From contig NZ_FNHB01000009.1 of assembly GCF_900104455.1 (NCBI RefSeq), positions 1 through 64,000 on the forward strand: DNA of 64,000 nt, read 5' to 3'. The notes below the pieces were generated by a model, which made no database searches, had not been told where the DNA came from, and saw nothing but the letters and a program-made list of their open reading frames with translations. Shown in pieces: positions 42,043 through 50,811 of the stretch. Each line of letters begins with the position of its first letter. Within the stretch, counting starts at the first letter, position 1. The position numbers were made by a program, and so were the translations under genes. The stretch comes from Dendrosporobacter quercicolus (GTDB lineage Bacteria > Bacillota > Negativicutes > DSM-1736 > Dendrosporobacteraceae).

Positions 42043-43548
42043 ATGATGGGCAAAAAATATATTATGGCGTTGGACGCAGGCACTACCGGGGTTAGAGCCA
42101 TCATTTTCGGCAAAACCGGCTGCATCATCGGCGATGCTTCACGGGAGTTTGCGCAGATATTTCCCAAACCGGGCTGGGTTGAACACGATGCGGCAGAAAT
42201 ACTGGAATCCCAGATTGAGGTGGCCCGGCAGGCCATTAACAAAGCCGGGATATGTCCGGAGGAAATACGGGCGATTGGGGTAACCAACCAACGGGAGAGC
42301 GCGGTTATCTGGGATAAGTCGACCGGTAAACCGGTTTATAACGCCATTTGCTGGCAGTCGCGGCAAACGGCCGAAATTGTGGAAAAATGGGTGGAGTCCG
42401 GCCTGACCGATGAAATCAGGGAAAAGACCGGCCTGGTAATTGACGCTTATTTTTCCGCTTCAAAAATTCCCTGGATTTTAAGCGAGGTGAGCGGGGCGCG
42501 CCAGCGGGCGGAAAACGGGGAACTGCTATTTGGGACAATCGACACCTGGCTGATCTGGAACCTTACCGGTGGTAAAAGCCATCTTACCGACTATTCCAAT
42601 GCATCGCGGACAATGCTCTATAATATTGTCAAAATGGACTGGGATGAGGAGTTATGCCGGAAGATGGATATACCCATGGCAATATTGCCCAGGGTTATCG
42701 ACTCCAACGGTGATTATGGCACAACCAAGGCGGCGTTATTCGGCGCGGAAATTCCGATCAGAGGCGACGCCGGCGATCAGCAGGCCGCCCTGTTTGGCCA
42801 GGCTTGCTTTAAGCCCGGCATGGCGAAAAATACGTTCGGCACCGCCGGCGTGTATGTGATGAATACAGGCGACAAGCCGTTATTTAAGGAGGGGCTGACG
42901 ACTACAATCGCCTGGGGGCTGAACGGTAAAATCAGTTATGGCCTGGAAGGCGTTATCTTTATTTCAGGCGCTGCCATCCAATGGCTGCGGGATGAGGCGA
43001 AAATTATCTATACTGCGGCCGATACCGAGTGGTACGGCTTTATGGTGCCCGATACCGGCGGCGTTTATCTGGTGCCGGCATTTGTCGGTTTGTGCGCGCC
43101 TTACTGGGATATGTACGCCCGGGGTATGATTATCGGCATCACCCGCGGTACGACCAGAAACCATTTAATCCGGGCCGGACTGGAAGCTTTGGCTTACCAG
43201 ACCAAAGATATCATCAACGCCGTAATGAAAGATGGCACCATTGCCATAACCGAATTGCGGGTGGACGGCGGCGCCGTTAAGAACAGCCTGCTGTGCCAGT
43301 TCCAATCCGATATTTTAGGCGTAAAGGTAATTCGGCCGAAAATAACCGAAATGACGGCGCTGGGAGCCGCATATCTGGCCGGACTGGGCAGCGGCCTGTG
43401 GGCGAGTACCGATGAAATTGCTGAACAGTGGGAAGTGGATAAGGAATTCCAGCCTGAAATGGCGCCCGAATATCGGGATAATCTATACCATGGCTGGCAG
43501 GAAGCAGTTAAATTAACCAGAGGCTGGGCCAATAAAGTCAAAGTCTGA
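42043..43548 (+). CDS. glpK: FGGY-family glycerol kinase (diverged pocket)
   Basis: About 501 residues; ATG 42043 or 42046 follows GGGGGC, while an earlier ATG (42025) precedes it. FGGY motifs: MALDAGTTGVRAIIF, NQRESAVIWD (Arg-Glu of the glycerol site), ICWQSRQTAEI (Trp), DAYFSASKIPWIL (Tyr), GDAGDQQAALFGQ (Asp) and late GLEALAYQTKDI. Most glycerol contacts are kept. Two places differ from ordinary GlpK: DAGTTGVR for DQGTTSSR, and KNTFGTAGVYVMNTG where GlpK has a GTGCF-type stretch that gives a pocket Phe. It should phosphorylate glycerol or a close polyol. Confidence 0.87.
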   Translation: MMGKKYIMALDAGTTGVRAIIFGKTGCIIGDASREFAQIFPKPGWVEHDAAEILESQIEVARQAINKAGICPEEIRAIGVTNQRESAVIWDKSTGKPVYNAICWQSRQTAEIVEKWVESGLTDEIREKTGLVIDAYFSASKIPWILSEVSGARQRAENGELLFGTIDTWLIWNLTGGKSHLTDYSNASRTMLYNIVKMDWDEELCRKMDIPMAILPRVIDSNGDYGTTKAALFGAEIPIRGDAGDQQAALFGQACFKPGMAKNTFGTAGVYVMNTGDKPLFKEGLTTTIAWGLNGKISYGLEGVIFISGAAIQWLRDEAKIIYTAADTEWYGFMVPDTGGVYLVPAFVGLCAPYWDMYARGMIIGITRGTTRNHLIRAGLEALAYQTKDIINAVMKDGTIAITELRVDGGAVKNSLLCQFQSDILGVKVIRPKITEMTALGAAYLAGLGSGLWASTDEIAEQWEVDKEFQPEMAPEYRDNLYHGWQEAVKLTRGWANKVKV

Positions 43549-43648
43549 TAATTAAAGTCATAATATTGCGATAATTAAACGGAAACAAAATAAATTGCAG
43601 CTTTATTTAGGAATATTGAAAATTTTACTAAAAAAGGAGAGCGGCTGT

Positions 43649-44392
43649 ATGACGAATTTATTTGGTGAATTTTTTGGGACCTTTGTTTTGATTAGTTTTG
43701 GTTGCGCGGTTTGCGCCAATTTGACGCTGAAAAACTCCAAAGGCGCCGGCGGCGGCGGCGCCTGGCTGACGGTGACTGCCGCCTGGGGCTTTGCCGTAGT
43801 GCTCGGAGCATCCAGCGCGATTACGACAGGCGCGCCGCAGGCTGATTTGAATCCGGCCATTACGCTGGCCAAATCAATGATTGGTGTTTATGAGCCGGGG
43901 CATGCTGTGATGACCATGCTGGTACAAATCGCCGGCGCTTTTGCCGGGGCCTGCGTTGCCTGGCTGGCTTATCTGCCGCACTGGGGGATTACCGAGGATA
44001 AAGTGGCCAAATTAGGGGTATTTTCGACAGTGCCGGCGGTTCGCAATACCGGAGCCAATATTATCTGCGAGATTGTGGCCACAATGTTTCTGATTGTGCT
44101 GGTATTTGTGCTTTTTTCTAAAGAATTAAGTAATGGCGGCGCTGATTTCGCCGCCGGCTTTGGACCCTATCTGGTCGGTATTCTGGTCTGGTCTGTGGGC
44201 CTTTCCTTTGGCGGACCGACCGGTTATGCGATCAACCCGGCCCGTGATCTTGGGCCCCGTATTGCGCATGCGGTACTGCCGATTGCCGGCAAGGGCTCGT
44301 CAGACTGGGGCTATGCCTGGATTCCGGTGGCCGGGCCGATGATTGCCGGGGTTTTGGCTGTAGTAATCAGCAGGGCGATTGGTATTGTATAG
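43649..44392 (+). CDS. glpF: Glycerol uptake facilitator (aquaporin family)
   Basis: 247 residues from ATG 43649 with AAAAGGAGAGC upstream. Six membrane helices and two half-helices with the NPA motifs DLNPAITLA and AINPARDLGPR. The Asp after the second NPA is the mark of glycerol-conducting channels. It would let glycerol or related polyols diffuse in, to be trapped by the kinase encoded just upstream. Confidence 0.92.
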   Translation: MTNLFGEFFGTFVLISFGCAVCANLTLKNSKGAGGGGAWLTVTAAWGFAVVLGASSAITTGAPQADLNPAITLAKSMIGVYEPGHAVMTMLVQIAGAFAGACVAWLAYLPHWGITEDKVAKLGVFSTVPAVRNTGANIICEIVATMFLIVLVFVLFSKELSNGGADFAAGFGPYLVGILVWSVGLSFGGPTGYAINPARDLGPRIAHAVLPIAGKGSSDWGYAWIPVAGPMIAGVLAVVISRAIGIV

Positions 44393-44513
44393 AGAGCGGC
44401 GAGTTACGCGAACAATGTTATTTTGCACCAGGTTCGGAGGGAGCTCGGCTTCCTCCGGCCTAAAACTGGCGTTATTCGGTTGATGCAACCGACTTTAGAT
44501 GTTAGGTCAGGTG

Positions 44514-45629
44514 ATGAATTTGGCGAACAAGCAGAAAAATGTGGTAGTGATTGGCGGAGGCTTGGCCGGAATAGTCGCCGCCGCAGCAGCCGCCGGGCAG
44601 GGGGCTGCCGTGACTTTGGCGACCAGCGGCCCCGGCACTTTGGCGCTGGGCGGCGGCAGTATAAGTTTTGCGGGAATGGACACCGGACGGTCTTATTTAA
44701 AACCGGCAGTGCAGTTTTTTCAGGAAATAACTGCCGCGGCCGGCTGTGATTATCGAGGCAATAGCGGGACATTGGCGCAGGTGCCCACCGCTATGGGCAG
44801 CTTCCAGGCAGTGTCGATGGCGCCGGCAGCAATCTGGGCCGGCCGGCCGGTTGCCGGCAGCCGGGTGCTGGTAACCGGTATCCGGGGGTTGAGCGGCTTT
44901 AATGCCGGTTTCACCGCGGAGCTGTTAACCGCTGCCGCCGCTCAAGCCGGACTGGAAATGAAATATAGCGGCCTGACTGTTGTCATACCCTGGCTGCCGA
45001 ACGGGAGCTTTAATACATTGGATGCGGCCAATTACCTGGAAACAGAGTCCAACCGGGATAAACTGGCCCGCATTCTGCAGCCGCTGGCTAAGGGTTATCA
45101 TTTGGTTTTGTTGCCGGCAATACTGGGGCATACCACAGCCAGCAGTGCGTTGGCGCGATTTACGGACATCATTGGTTGTCCTGCCGGCGAGTTGAATACG
45201 GTACCGCCGGCGGTGACCGGGTTGAGAATCTACAGCCGGCTGCAAAAATATCTGCAGCAGGCCGGGGTGGAAATGAATTTGGCTTATCCTGTCCAGACTT
45301 TGCAGATTCGGGATGGGCGCTGTGCGGCGGCAGTGCTGGCTACGCCCGGCCGAAAACGGGTCATCCGGGCCGACAGCTTCATTATTGCCAGCGGCAGGAT
45401 CAATCAATACAAGGTGGTTATCGATAAGGACAGCAGCGGCAATAGTGAAGAGCTGCAGGTGGATGCCGCCGCTAATGAATACCTGCAATTGCTGGATAAC
45501 GAAAACCGGCCGGTGGCCGCCAATCTATTCGGGGCTGGCAGCCTTCTGGCCGATTATAACCGGCAGAGCGGCAATGCTCTGGCCATACTGACGGGATACC
45601 AGGCCGGAATTCTGGCCGCGGGGGGGTGA
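44514..45629 (+). CDS. glpB: Anaerobic glycerol-3-phosphate dehydrogenase subunit B
   Basis: About 371 residues. FAD site VVVIGGGLAGIVAAAAAAGQ; GTLALGGGSISF after it. The family usually has about 420 residues, so this one is short. Starts: ATG 44514 (or GTG 44511) after AGGTCAGG; a further ATG at 44499 is also in frame. It bridges electrons from GlpA to GlpC. It ends in a GTGA overlap with the following gene's region. Confidence 0.85.
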   Translation: MNLANKQKNVVVIGGGLAGIVAAAAAAGQGAAVTLATSGPGTLALGGGSISFAGMDTGRSYLKPAVQFFQEITAAAGCDYRGNSGTLAQVPTAMGSFQAVSMAPAAIWAGRPVAGSRVLVTGIRGLSGFNAGFTAELLTAAAAQAGLEMKYSGLTVVIPWLPNGSFNTLDAANYLETESNRDKLARILQPLAKGYHLVLLPAILGHTTASSALARFTDIIGCPAGELNTVPPAVTGLRIYSRLQKYLQQAGVEMNLAYPVQTLQIRDGRCAAAVLATPGRKRVIRADSFIIASGRINQYKVVIDKDSSGNSEELQVDAAANEYLQLLDNENRPVAANLFGAGSLLADYNRQSGNALAILTGYQAGILAAGG

Positions 45630-45634
45630 GTGGC

Positions 45635-46825
45635 ATGGCAAATGACCGTATGAATTTGGATGCTTGCTTTAAATGCTCTTTTTGCAATGCGGTATGCCCG
45701 CTGCTGCGGGTACGCCCTGATTATCCCGGTCCGAAAAAGCTTGGTTCGGATATTGAGCGGTTTCGCCGGGAAGGGATCCATTGCGAGCTGGAATGGGCGG
45801 ATTATTGTCTGGGCTGCGGGCAGTGCGCGCTAATCTGTCCCAATCAGGTTCAGGTAGCCGAATCTATTGCCGAGGCCAGGACGCATCAGAAAAAAAACGG
45901 GACGAAAAAACTGCGTGATTATTTATTTGCCCGGCCTGCTCTGCTCGGCAAAATGAATACTTTCGCCGCTCCGGTGAGCAATCTGGCCCTGCGGGCGGCC
46001 AAAGCGCTGCTGCCGCTGGGCGGCATTACCGCCAACCGGACTTTGCCGCCCTATACCGGACGGCGGCTGACCGGCTCGTCCGGAACTGCCTTGCAGGAAA
46101 CGATCGTGTTGTTTCCCGGCTGCTTTATTCAATATAATGATCCCGGCGCGGGTGAGGCTGCGGTAAAGGTATTGGCGAAAGCCGGCTATCGGGTGGAAAT
46201 TGCCCGGACCGCCTGCTGCGGCCTCCCGGCCGGCAGTGACAAAGCGGAAATGCTGCGTGACGCCGAACACAATGTGCTGGCCCTGGAAGACTGGGTTAGC
46301 CGCGGCTGCCGGATTGTAACCGCCTGCACCAGTTGCGGTCATACTTTGAAAGCGAAGTATGCCGGACTGTTTGCCGCTGATGCCCATTTAGGCAAAGTAG
46401 CCGAAAAAATTGCCGCCAGTACGTATGATTTGGGTGAATTGCTGGCCGATTTACAGCAAGAAGGCCGGTTTGTTTTACCAGCGCAGGCGGCGGCCCGCAA
46501 ACTGGCTTACCATGCTCCCTGCCATCAGAAAGCCCAGGGTATGGGGAAACCCTGGCTTAAGTTATTGCGGTCCATCGCCGGACTGCAGGTGTCTGACATT
46601 GACTGCGGCTGTTGCGGCATGTCGGGAACTTACGGCTTTAAACAGGAAAAATACGATATTTCCATGGCAATTGGCCAAGCTTTGTTTGCCGCCGTTGAGG
46701 AGTATAATCCTGATCAGGCTGTTACCGAGTGCGCTACCTGCCGGCTGCAAATCAGGCATGGCACCGGTTATCCGGCGCTGCATCCGGTGGAAATAGTAGC
46801 GCAGATCATGGAGGGCGCAGAGTGA
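45635..46825 (+). CDS. glpC: Anaerobic glycerol-3-phosphate dehydrogenase subunit C
   Basis: About 396 residues from ATG 45635 (a GGGGGGG run eight bases upstream; GTG 45626 overlapping glpB stop is an alternative). Two [4Fe-4S] clusters near the N-terminus (CFKCSFCNAVCP, CLGCGQCALICP) and two CCG domains (FPGC..., TACCGLPAG, CTSCG; then HAPCHQ, CGCCGMSG, ECATC). This is the GlpC/heterodisulfide reductase subunit D pattern. It anchors GlpAB and hands electrons to the quinone pool or another carrier. Confidence 0.9.
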   Translation: MANDRMNLDACFKCSFCNAVCPLLRVRPDYPGPKKLGSDIERFRREGIHCELEWADYCLGCGQCALICPNQVQVAESIAEARTHQKKNGTKKLRDYLFARPALLGKMNTFAAPVSNLALRAAKALLPLGGITANRTLPPYTGRRLTGSSGTALQETIVLFPGCFIQYNDPGAGEAAVKVLAKAGYRVEIARTACCGLPAGSDKAEMLRDAEHNVLALEDWVSRGCRIVTACTSCGHTLKAKYAGLFAADAHLGKVAEKIAASTYDLGELLADLQQEGRFVLPAQAAARKLAYHAPCHQKAQGMGKPWLKLLRSIAGLQVSDIDCGCCGMSGTYGFKQEKYDISMAIGQALFAAVEEYNPDQAVTECATCRLQIRHGTGYPALHPVEIVAQIMEGAE

Positions 46826-46930
46826 GGCAATGGGACACCTCGGATTAAATATGTTGCCGATGGAGGAATATCCGCAATTATCGCCAAATCAATTCGAGAG
46901 TCGAATATTTGTTGGAAAGGACTGGAGCAT

Positions 46931-47548
46931 ATGATTTCCGCAGCCAAAGTTTTAACAGCACTGCAGCATTGTCCGATTATTGCGTCCCTGCAAAACGCTG
47001 AGCTGATTCCGCTGGCCGTCAGCAGCAAGGTGCAGGTGATTATGGTTTCCTCCGGTGATATTTTCAATATCGTGGATATGTGCCGGCAGCTGCGTCAACA
47101 TAATAAAATCGTGCTGGCGCATCTTGATATGATTGGCGGTATGGGCAGGGACAAAGTTGCCGTCCGCTACCTCAAAGAGAAAGCCGGGGTGGACGGTATT
47201 GTCACGCCCAATGGGCAGTTGATCGCCTCCGGTCATAAGGAGGGACTGATTACAGCGCAGCGGATTTTCGCTCATGATACTCCGTCGGTAACCAGCGGAA
47301 TCAATGCGCTGCGCCAGTCAAAACCGGATTTTATTGAAATCATGCCGGGCATTGCGGTTTTAAAGGTCTATGAGCTGATCCGGCGGCACTTTCCGCAGCC
47401 GGTGATTGCCGCCGGGCTGGTTAGAAGCACGCAGGATGTCAGGCAAATCTTAAAGGCCGGAGCGGTCGGCGCCGACACCAGCAATCAGCAATTATGGAAT
47501 TATACCGTACAAGCCGGTTGCAGCAGCGCCCCCAAACCATCCTGCTGA
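46931..47548 (+). CDS. glpP: Glycerol-3-phosphate responsive antiterminator GlpP
   Basis: 205 residues, slightly longer than the usual 190 or so. The opening LQHCPIIASLQN, HLDMIGGMGRD, GVDGIVTPNG and EIMPGIAVLKVYELI are typical of GlpP, a TIM-barrel-like protein that binds glycerol-3-phosphate and leader RNA. AAAGGACTGGAGC precedes ATG 46931. It sits last in the operon, so it can control its own expression through the leader hairpin at 38721-38776. The final residues CSSAPKPSC are unusual. Confidence 0.9.
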   Translation: MISAAKVLTALQHCPIIASLQNAELIPLAVSSKVQVIMVSSGDIFNIVDMCRQLRQHNKIVLAHLDMIGGMGRDKVAVRYLKEKAGVDGIVTPNGQLIASGHKEGLITAQRIFAHDTPSVTSGINALRQSKPDFIEIMPGIAVLKVYELIRRHFPQPVIAAGLVRSTQDVRQILKAGAVGADTSNQQLWNYTVQAGCSSAPKPSC

Positions 47549-47660
47549 GAATGTGAACATTGAAGGCGTAAGGCCAGCCGCCCGGTTGTCCCTCCTGCGT
47601 TTTGCGATTCGCCGGGCCATTAAGGAACCAAACAGCATAAGCTCCTGAGCGCGGCTAAGG

Positions 47661-47707
47661 GATAAGTAAAGGCAGTACAGCTGAGAGCTGTACTGCCTTT
47701 ACTTATC
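47661..47707. terminator. Large perfect inverted repeat after the glp operon
   Basis: 22-bp perfect arms (from GATAAGTAAAGGCAGTACAG to its complement) around a GAG loop. It lies between the glp operon and oppositely oriented small genes. It lacks a classical T-run but has TTTACTT in the right arm. It is probably a bidirectional terminator. Confidence 0.6.
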
Positions 47708-47779
47708 GGATTTCGCTTTTTCGGGGTGGCTCGAGGCTATACCGAACTTTTTACGGCCGGACTTATTTATGATGAGACT

Positions 47780-47950
47780 TTAGCTTTTTTTCAGTTTTTT
47801 ATGTTTTTTTAACAAATCCTCAATTGCTTCGTCCAATAGCCTGGTTTTTGGTATTCTCGTTTGTTTGGCAAGTTCGTCAAACTCTTTCATTAAATCGTTT
47901 TTCAGCGACGAAGTAAAGCGGGTTCGATAGCGTAAATAAGGTTCTGCCAT
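47780..47950 (-). CDS. Ribbon-helix-helix (CopG-like) small protein A
   Basis: 56 residues from ATG 47950 with GGAGGCAAATAA upstream. A beta strand (YLRYRTRFTSSL) is followed by two helices (NDLMKEFDELAKQTRIPKTR, LLDEAIEDLLKK) and a lysine tail. This is the RHH DNA-binding fold used by antitoxins and plasmid copy regulators. A paralogue lies immediately upstream (48084-48263). No toxin gene is next to it. Confidence 0.75.
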   Translation of the reverse strand: MAEPYLRYRTRFTSSLKNDLMKEFDELAKQTRIPKTRLLDEAIEDLLKKHKKLKKS

Positions 47951-48083
47951 TTATTTGCCTCCAATACTTAATATTACTTATAGTGTATTGGATAAGCTAT
48001 ATGAATGTAACTGGTTGTATATAGTTGCATATAGTCATTATATAGTGTATATTTTTGTTAATGGCGGAGTCAGATCAAGAAAA

Positions 48084-48263
48084 TTAATCTTTCTGTTCTT
48101 TAATTTTGATACCGTATTTTTGTAATAAGTCCGCAAGCGCTTCATCCATTAGCCAGCTTTTCGGTTGTTTCTTCTGTTTGGCCAACAGGAAAAAGGCATC
48201 CAGAATTTCATTTTTTATTGACGTTGTAAACCGTTTTCTATATTTCAAATCATTATAGGCCAT
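48084..48263 (-). CDS. Ribbon-helix-helix (CopG-like) small protein B
   Basis: 59 residues from ATG 48263; GGAAGT lies 12 bases before. The strand LKYRKRFTTSI, helix NEILDAFFLLAKQKKQPKSW and helix LMDEALADLLQKYG align with protein A, which follows on the same strand 133 bases downstream. The two probably arose by duplication. The intervening AT-rich DNA has direct repeats of the ATATAGT type (near 48000-48050) that could be operator sites. Confidence 0.72.
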   Translation of the reverse strand: MAYNDLKYRKRFTTSIKNEILDAFFLLAKQKKQPKSWLMDEALADLLQKYGIKIKEQKD

Positions 48264-48382
48264 ATTTTTATTTTACTTCCTGTTTTTTATCTCTCAGGGG
48301 ATTGTATATTTTATGCTACATTAAAACAATTGACGTAAAGTCGCTTAAGTTTATGTTGTATGGCGGAAAAGAGGGATTGGTA

Positions 48383-48604
48383 ATGGATTTAAAAGCAAAA
48401 TATTGCAAAAGTCAGGAGGAAGAAAGGCTGGTAACCTTTACCATTAATAATGAAAGGCATGAGTGTGTCAATTTAATCCCGGCGAAATGCCGGCTGCTGT
48501 ATGAAGGAAATACCGCAAACTATTATTTACTGGTTGATCGTTCGCTTTATCAGGCGGAGAATGATTGCGGCGTGTTCCGTTTTGAATACATAAAGGAAAT
48601 ATAG
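48383..48604 (+). CDS. Small protein of unknown function
   Basis: 73 residues from ATG 48383 (MDLKAKYCKSQEEERLVTFT ... FRFEYIKEI), with AGAGGGATTGG upstream. No signal peptide or membrane segment; it is likely a small beta-rich cytoplasmic protein. A longer frame to 48302 exists without a ribosome binding site. Divergent from the RHH genes. Family not recognised. Confidence 0.55.
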   Translation: MDLKAKYCKSQEEERLVTFTINNERHECVNLIPAKCRLLYEGNTANYYLLVDRSLYQAENDCGVFRFEYIKEI

Positions 48605-48860
48605 GTGAAATTTTTGTAAAAAAGCGGTCACGCCTCTGGGGCCTGGACGTGTCAAGCCTGAAGGGCATTCTTGCTTTGCGTCTTTTTGTAGCAGATTCAG
48701 CTGTAATTGAGGAACGAAATACCAATAGCATCTGGAAAGCATAACATGATATGATAATAAACAGGAGAAGTTGCCGGCAGTCCGGCAACACCTGCGTTTC
48801 AGGCATCGCCGCCGACAGTCCCAATCACCTGACTTATCATAATATAAACCTATTGGCAGG
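48605..48860. other. Intergenic sequence before the AraC remnant
   Basis: No intact gene is seen. A short GTTGCCGG / CCGGCAAC hairpin lies at 48770-48789. The plus-strand frame through here belongs to the decayed AraC region but cannot be aligned to a sensor domain. Confidence 0.4.
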
Positions 48861-49150
48861 TGAAGGAAGAACTGAACAAGAATATTTTATCACTACCGGA
48901 TGTGGCAGCCGGCCCGCATGCCGAATAGGCATGACCAAACTTTACCAGGCTTTAAAGCGTATTATAAAACTGACCATTGCCGATTACATACGCCGGGGGG
49001 GAAATGAACGATGCCTTGCGACTGTTATCCAATGATGAGCTGAGCATGCAAAATATCAGTACTTTTCCGGGCTGTGAAAGTCCCGGTAATTTTACTGTTG
49101 CTTTTAAGAGGGTTCATGATTTTACGCCGCGGGTGCGAGAAGACGGTTAA
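48861..49150 (+). pseudogene. AraC-family regulator remnant with frameshifts
   Basis: Pieces of the DNA-binding domain appear in successive frames: KEELNKNILSLPDVAAGP, then IGMTKLYQALKRIIKLTIAD and YIRR, then MNDALRLLSNDELSMQNIST and NFTVAFKRVHDFTPR. The last shift lies in a run of seven G (48995-49001); six G would restore the frame as RRGEMNDALRLL. With at least two shifts and no N-terminal domain it is a pseudogene. Confidence 0.7.
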
Positions 49151-49206
49151 TATTTAATATGTCTTTCCGAATGAAGAAAACTTAATCACAGACAGGGAGG
49201 CGCGGT

Positions 49207-50787
49207 ATGAGATCTTGGTTGATCAGTCATAAAAAAAGTTTGACAGGATTGCTGCTGTTGCTGGTTTTATTGATCGGAGGCTGGCAATTTGTCTCGGCTA
49301 AGCTGGCCCAGACGCTGCAGGCAACGTTGCTTGAGCGGGCGGGCAATGCGGTAAACGGCAGGATTACGGTAGGGAAAATAGACTTAAGTTTGTCCGGCCG
49401 CATTCGTATCCGGGATATCGCTCTTTATGACCGGGAAGGAGCGCTTTTATTGCAGAGTCCGTCGGTGAAGATTCGTTACCGTTGGTCCGATTTAACCAGT
49501 GGCAGTCTGGGATTGCCCCAGGTTGAGCAGGTGCTGCTGGAGCAGTCTGAAATTTTTGTTAAGCAGAATGGCGCTGCGTTTAACTGGAATGGGTTCCTGA
49601 AGGAAGATGAAGAGTCCCATTCGACGGTAAACGCCTTCCACGGCAAGGTTGTGCTTGAGAACAGCGTGATCTTTTTGGATACAGCCCTGGGAGAGCGGAC
49701 TCTGACCGGAATCAACGGCAGCTTTGACTGGCGGCAGGCCCCGGTGATCGCACTGCAGGCCGGAGGAATGCTTGGGAAGGATGCTTTTACTGTGCAGGGC
49801 TCCTGGGCAGGGGAAATCGTACTTCAAGCCGAAACGCTGGATTTAGCGGGATTCAGCGATCTGCTGGCGCTTGGCGACACCACGCTTGAAGCGGGGACAG
49901 TGCGTGATTTGGCCGTGTATGTCACGCAGGATGAGAAGGGAACGCTCAGCTACCATGCCAAGGGCGTTATGGATGGCGTAAAGGCCGCTGGAGCCTTTGC
50001 CCTGCAGGAGGGAAAGAGCGATTTTCAATTGGACGCGGACGGAGTTACCTTTACCGGTCTGTCCGGGCTGGTGTCCGGGCAGCAGGTAAACGGACAGGGA
50101 ACTGTTTTCTGGGGCAGCGGTCAGCCTCAGCTTGATTTTACCCTGAATTTACCTAATGTTGACGCTGCTGCATTTGTATCCGGCCTGTCCGTTGGGCAGC
50201 CGCTGGTCATCGACGCCAGGGTTTCAGGCAGCGGCACTGCACCGGTTATTACGGGAGCTTTTAAGACTCATGAAGTGGGCCTTGGCGAAGTAGCGGCGAG
50301 CGATGTGGCCGGCAGCTTCCGTTTTGCAGACGGTCAGCTGGCTTTGGATCAGGTGCGGGGGAACGCTTATCAGGGCGTGCTCAATGCAGCGGGGCAGGTC
50401 GCCCCCGACACGCAGCAGTATCAATTCGCCGTTTCCGGCCAGGGGATGAACAGTTCCCGCCTGACTGACAAGGACGTGTCGGGTCCGCTTGATTTTACGG
50501 GTACGGTCAGCGGTCAGGGTGAATCGGCGGTAACCAGGGGGAATTTCATTATCAGGGACGGCAAGGCCTATGGACTTTCGTTTCAGTCACTGACAGGCTC
50601 TTTTGTTAAACAGGGAGATAAAACCGAAATCTCTGATATTGCCGTACATACTGCACTGGGTACTCTTTATCCTGAACAGCTCAGTCAGGAGGCGCTGGAC
50701 ATGTTGAAAGAAAAAGCGGTGCCTGTGTCGAAAACTGAATTGAGACAAGCGGTAACGGACCAGCTCAGGAAAAAGCTATTCCGGTAA
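49207..50787 (+). CDS. AsmA/TamB-like envelope protein
   Basis: 526 residues. A basic N-terminus with one membrane helix (LTGLLLLLVLLIGGWQFVSA) is followed by a long periplasmic part of repeated beta strands: GRITVGKIDLSLSGRIRIRD near 50, then many GxGxxxF-type repeats. AsmA-like proteins shape bridges that move lipid to the outer membrane. That fits a diderm. GACAGGGAGGCGCGGT precedes ATG 49207. It is followed 24 bases later by a beta-barrel-like protein gene. Confidence 0.75.
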   Translation: MRSWLISHKKSLTGLLLLLVLLIGGWQFVSAKLAQTLQATLLERAGNAVNGRITVGKIDLSLSGRIRIRDIALYDREGALLLQSPSVKIRYRWSDLTSGSLGLPQVEQVLLEQSEIFVKQNGAAFNWNGFLKEDEESHSTVNAFHGKVVLENSVIFLDTALGERTLTGINGSFDWRQAPVIALQAGGMLGKDAFTVQGSWAGEIVLQAETLDLAGFSDLLALGDTTLEAGTVRDLAVYVTQDEKGTLSYHAKGVMDGVKAAGAFALQEGKSDFQLDADGVTFTGLSGLVSGQQVNGQGTVFWGSGQPQLDFTLNLPNVDAAAFVSGLSVGQPLVIDARVSGSGTAPVITGAFKTHEVGLGEVAASDVAGSFRFADGQLALDQVRGNAYQGVLNAAGQVAPDTQQYQFAVSGQGMNSSRLTDKDVSGPLDFTGTVSGQGESAVTRGNFIIRDGKAYGLSFQSLTGSFVKQGDKTEISDIAVHTALGTLYPEQLSQEALDMLKEKAVPVSKTELRQAVTDQLRKKLFR

Positions 50788-50811
50788 GCGTATGGGCAAG
50801 GGAGCATAATA

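Noticed and set aside
48770-48840. Riboswitch candidate around the GTTGCCGG / CCGGCAAC hairpin
   Set aside because: No known riboswitch consensus is matched, and the only downstream gene is an AraC pseudogene.
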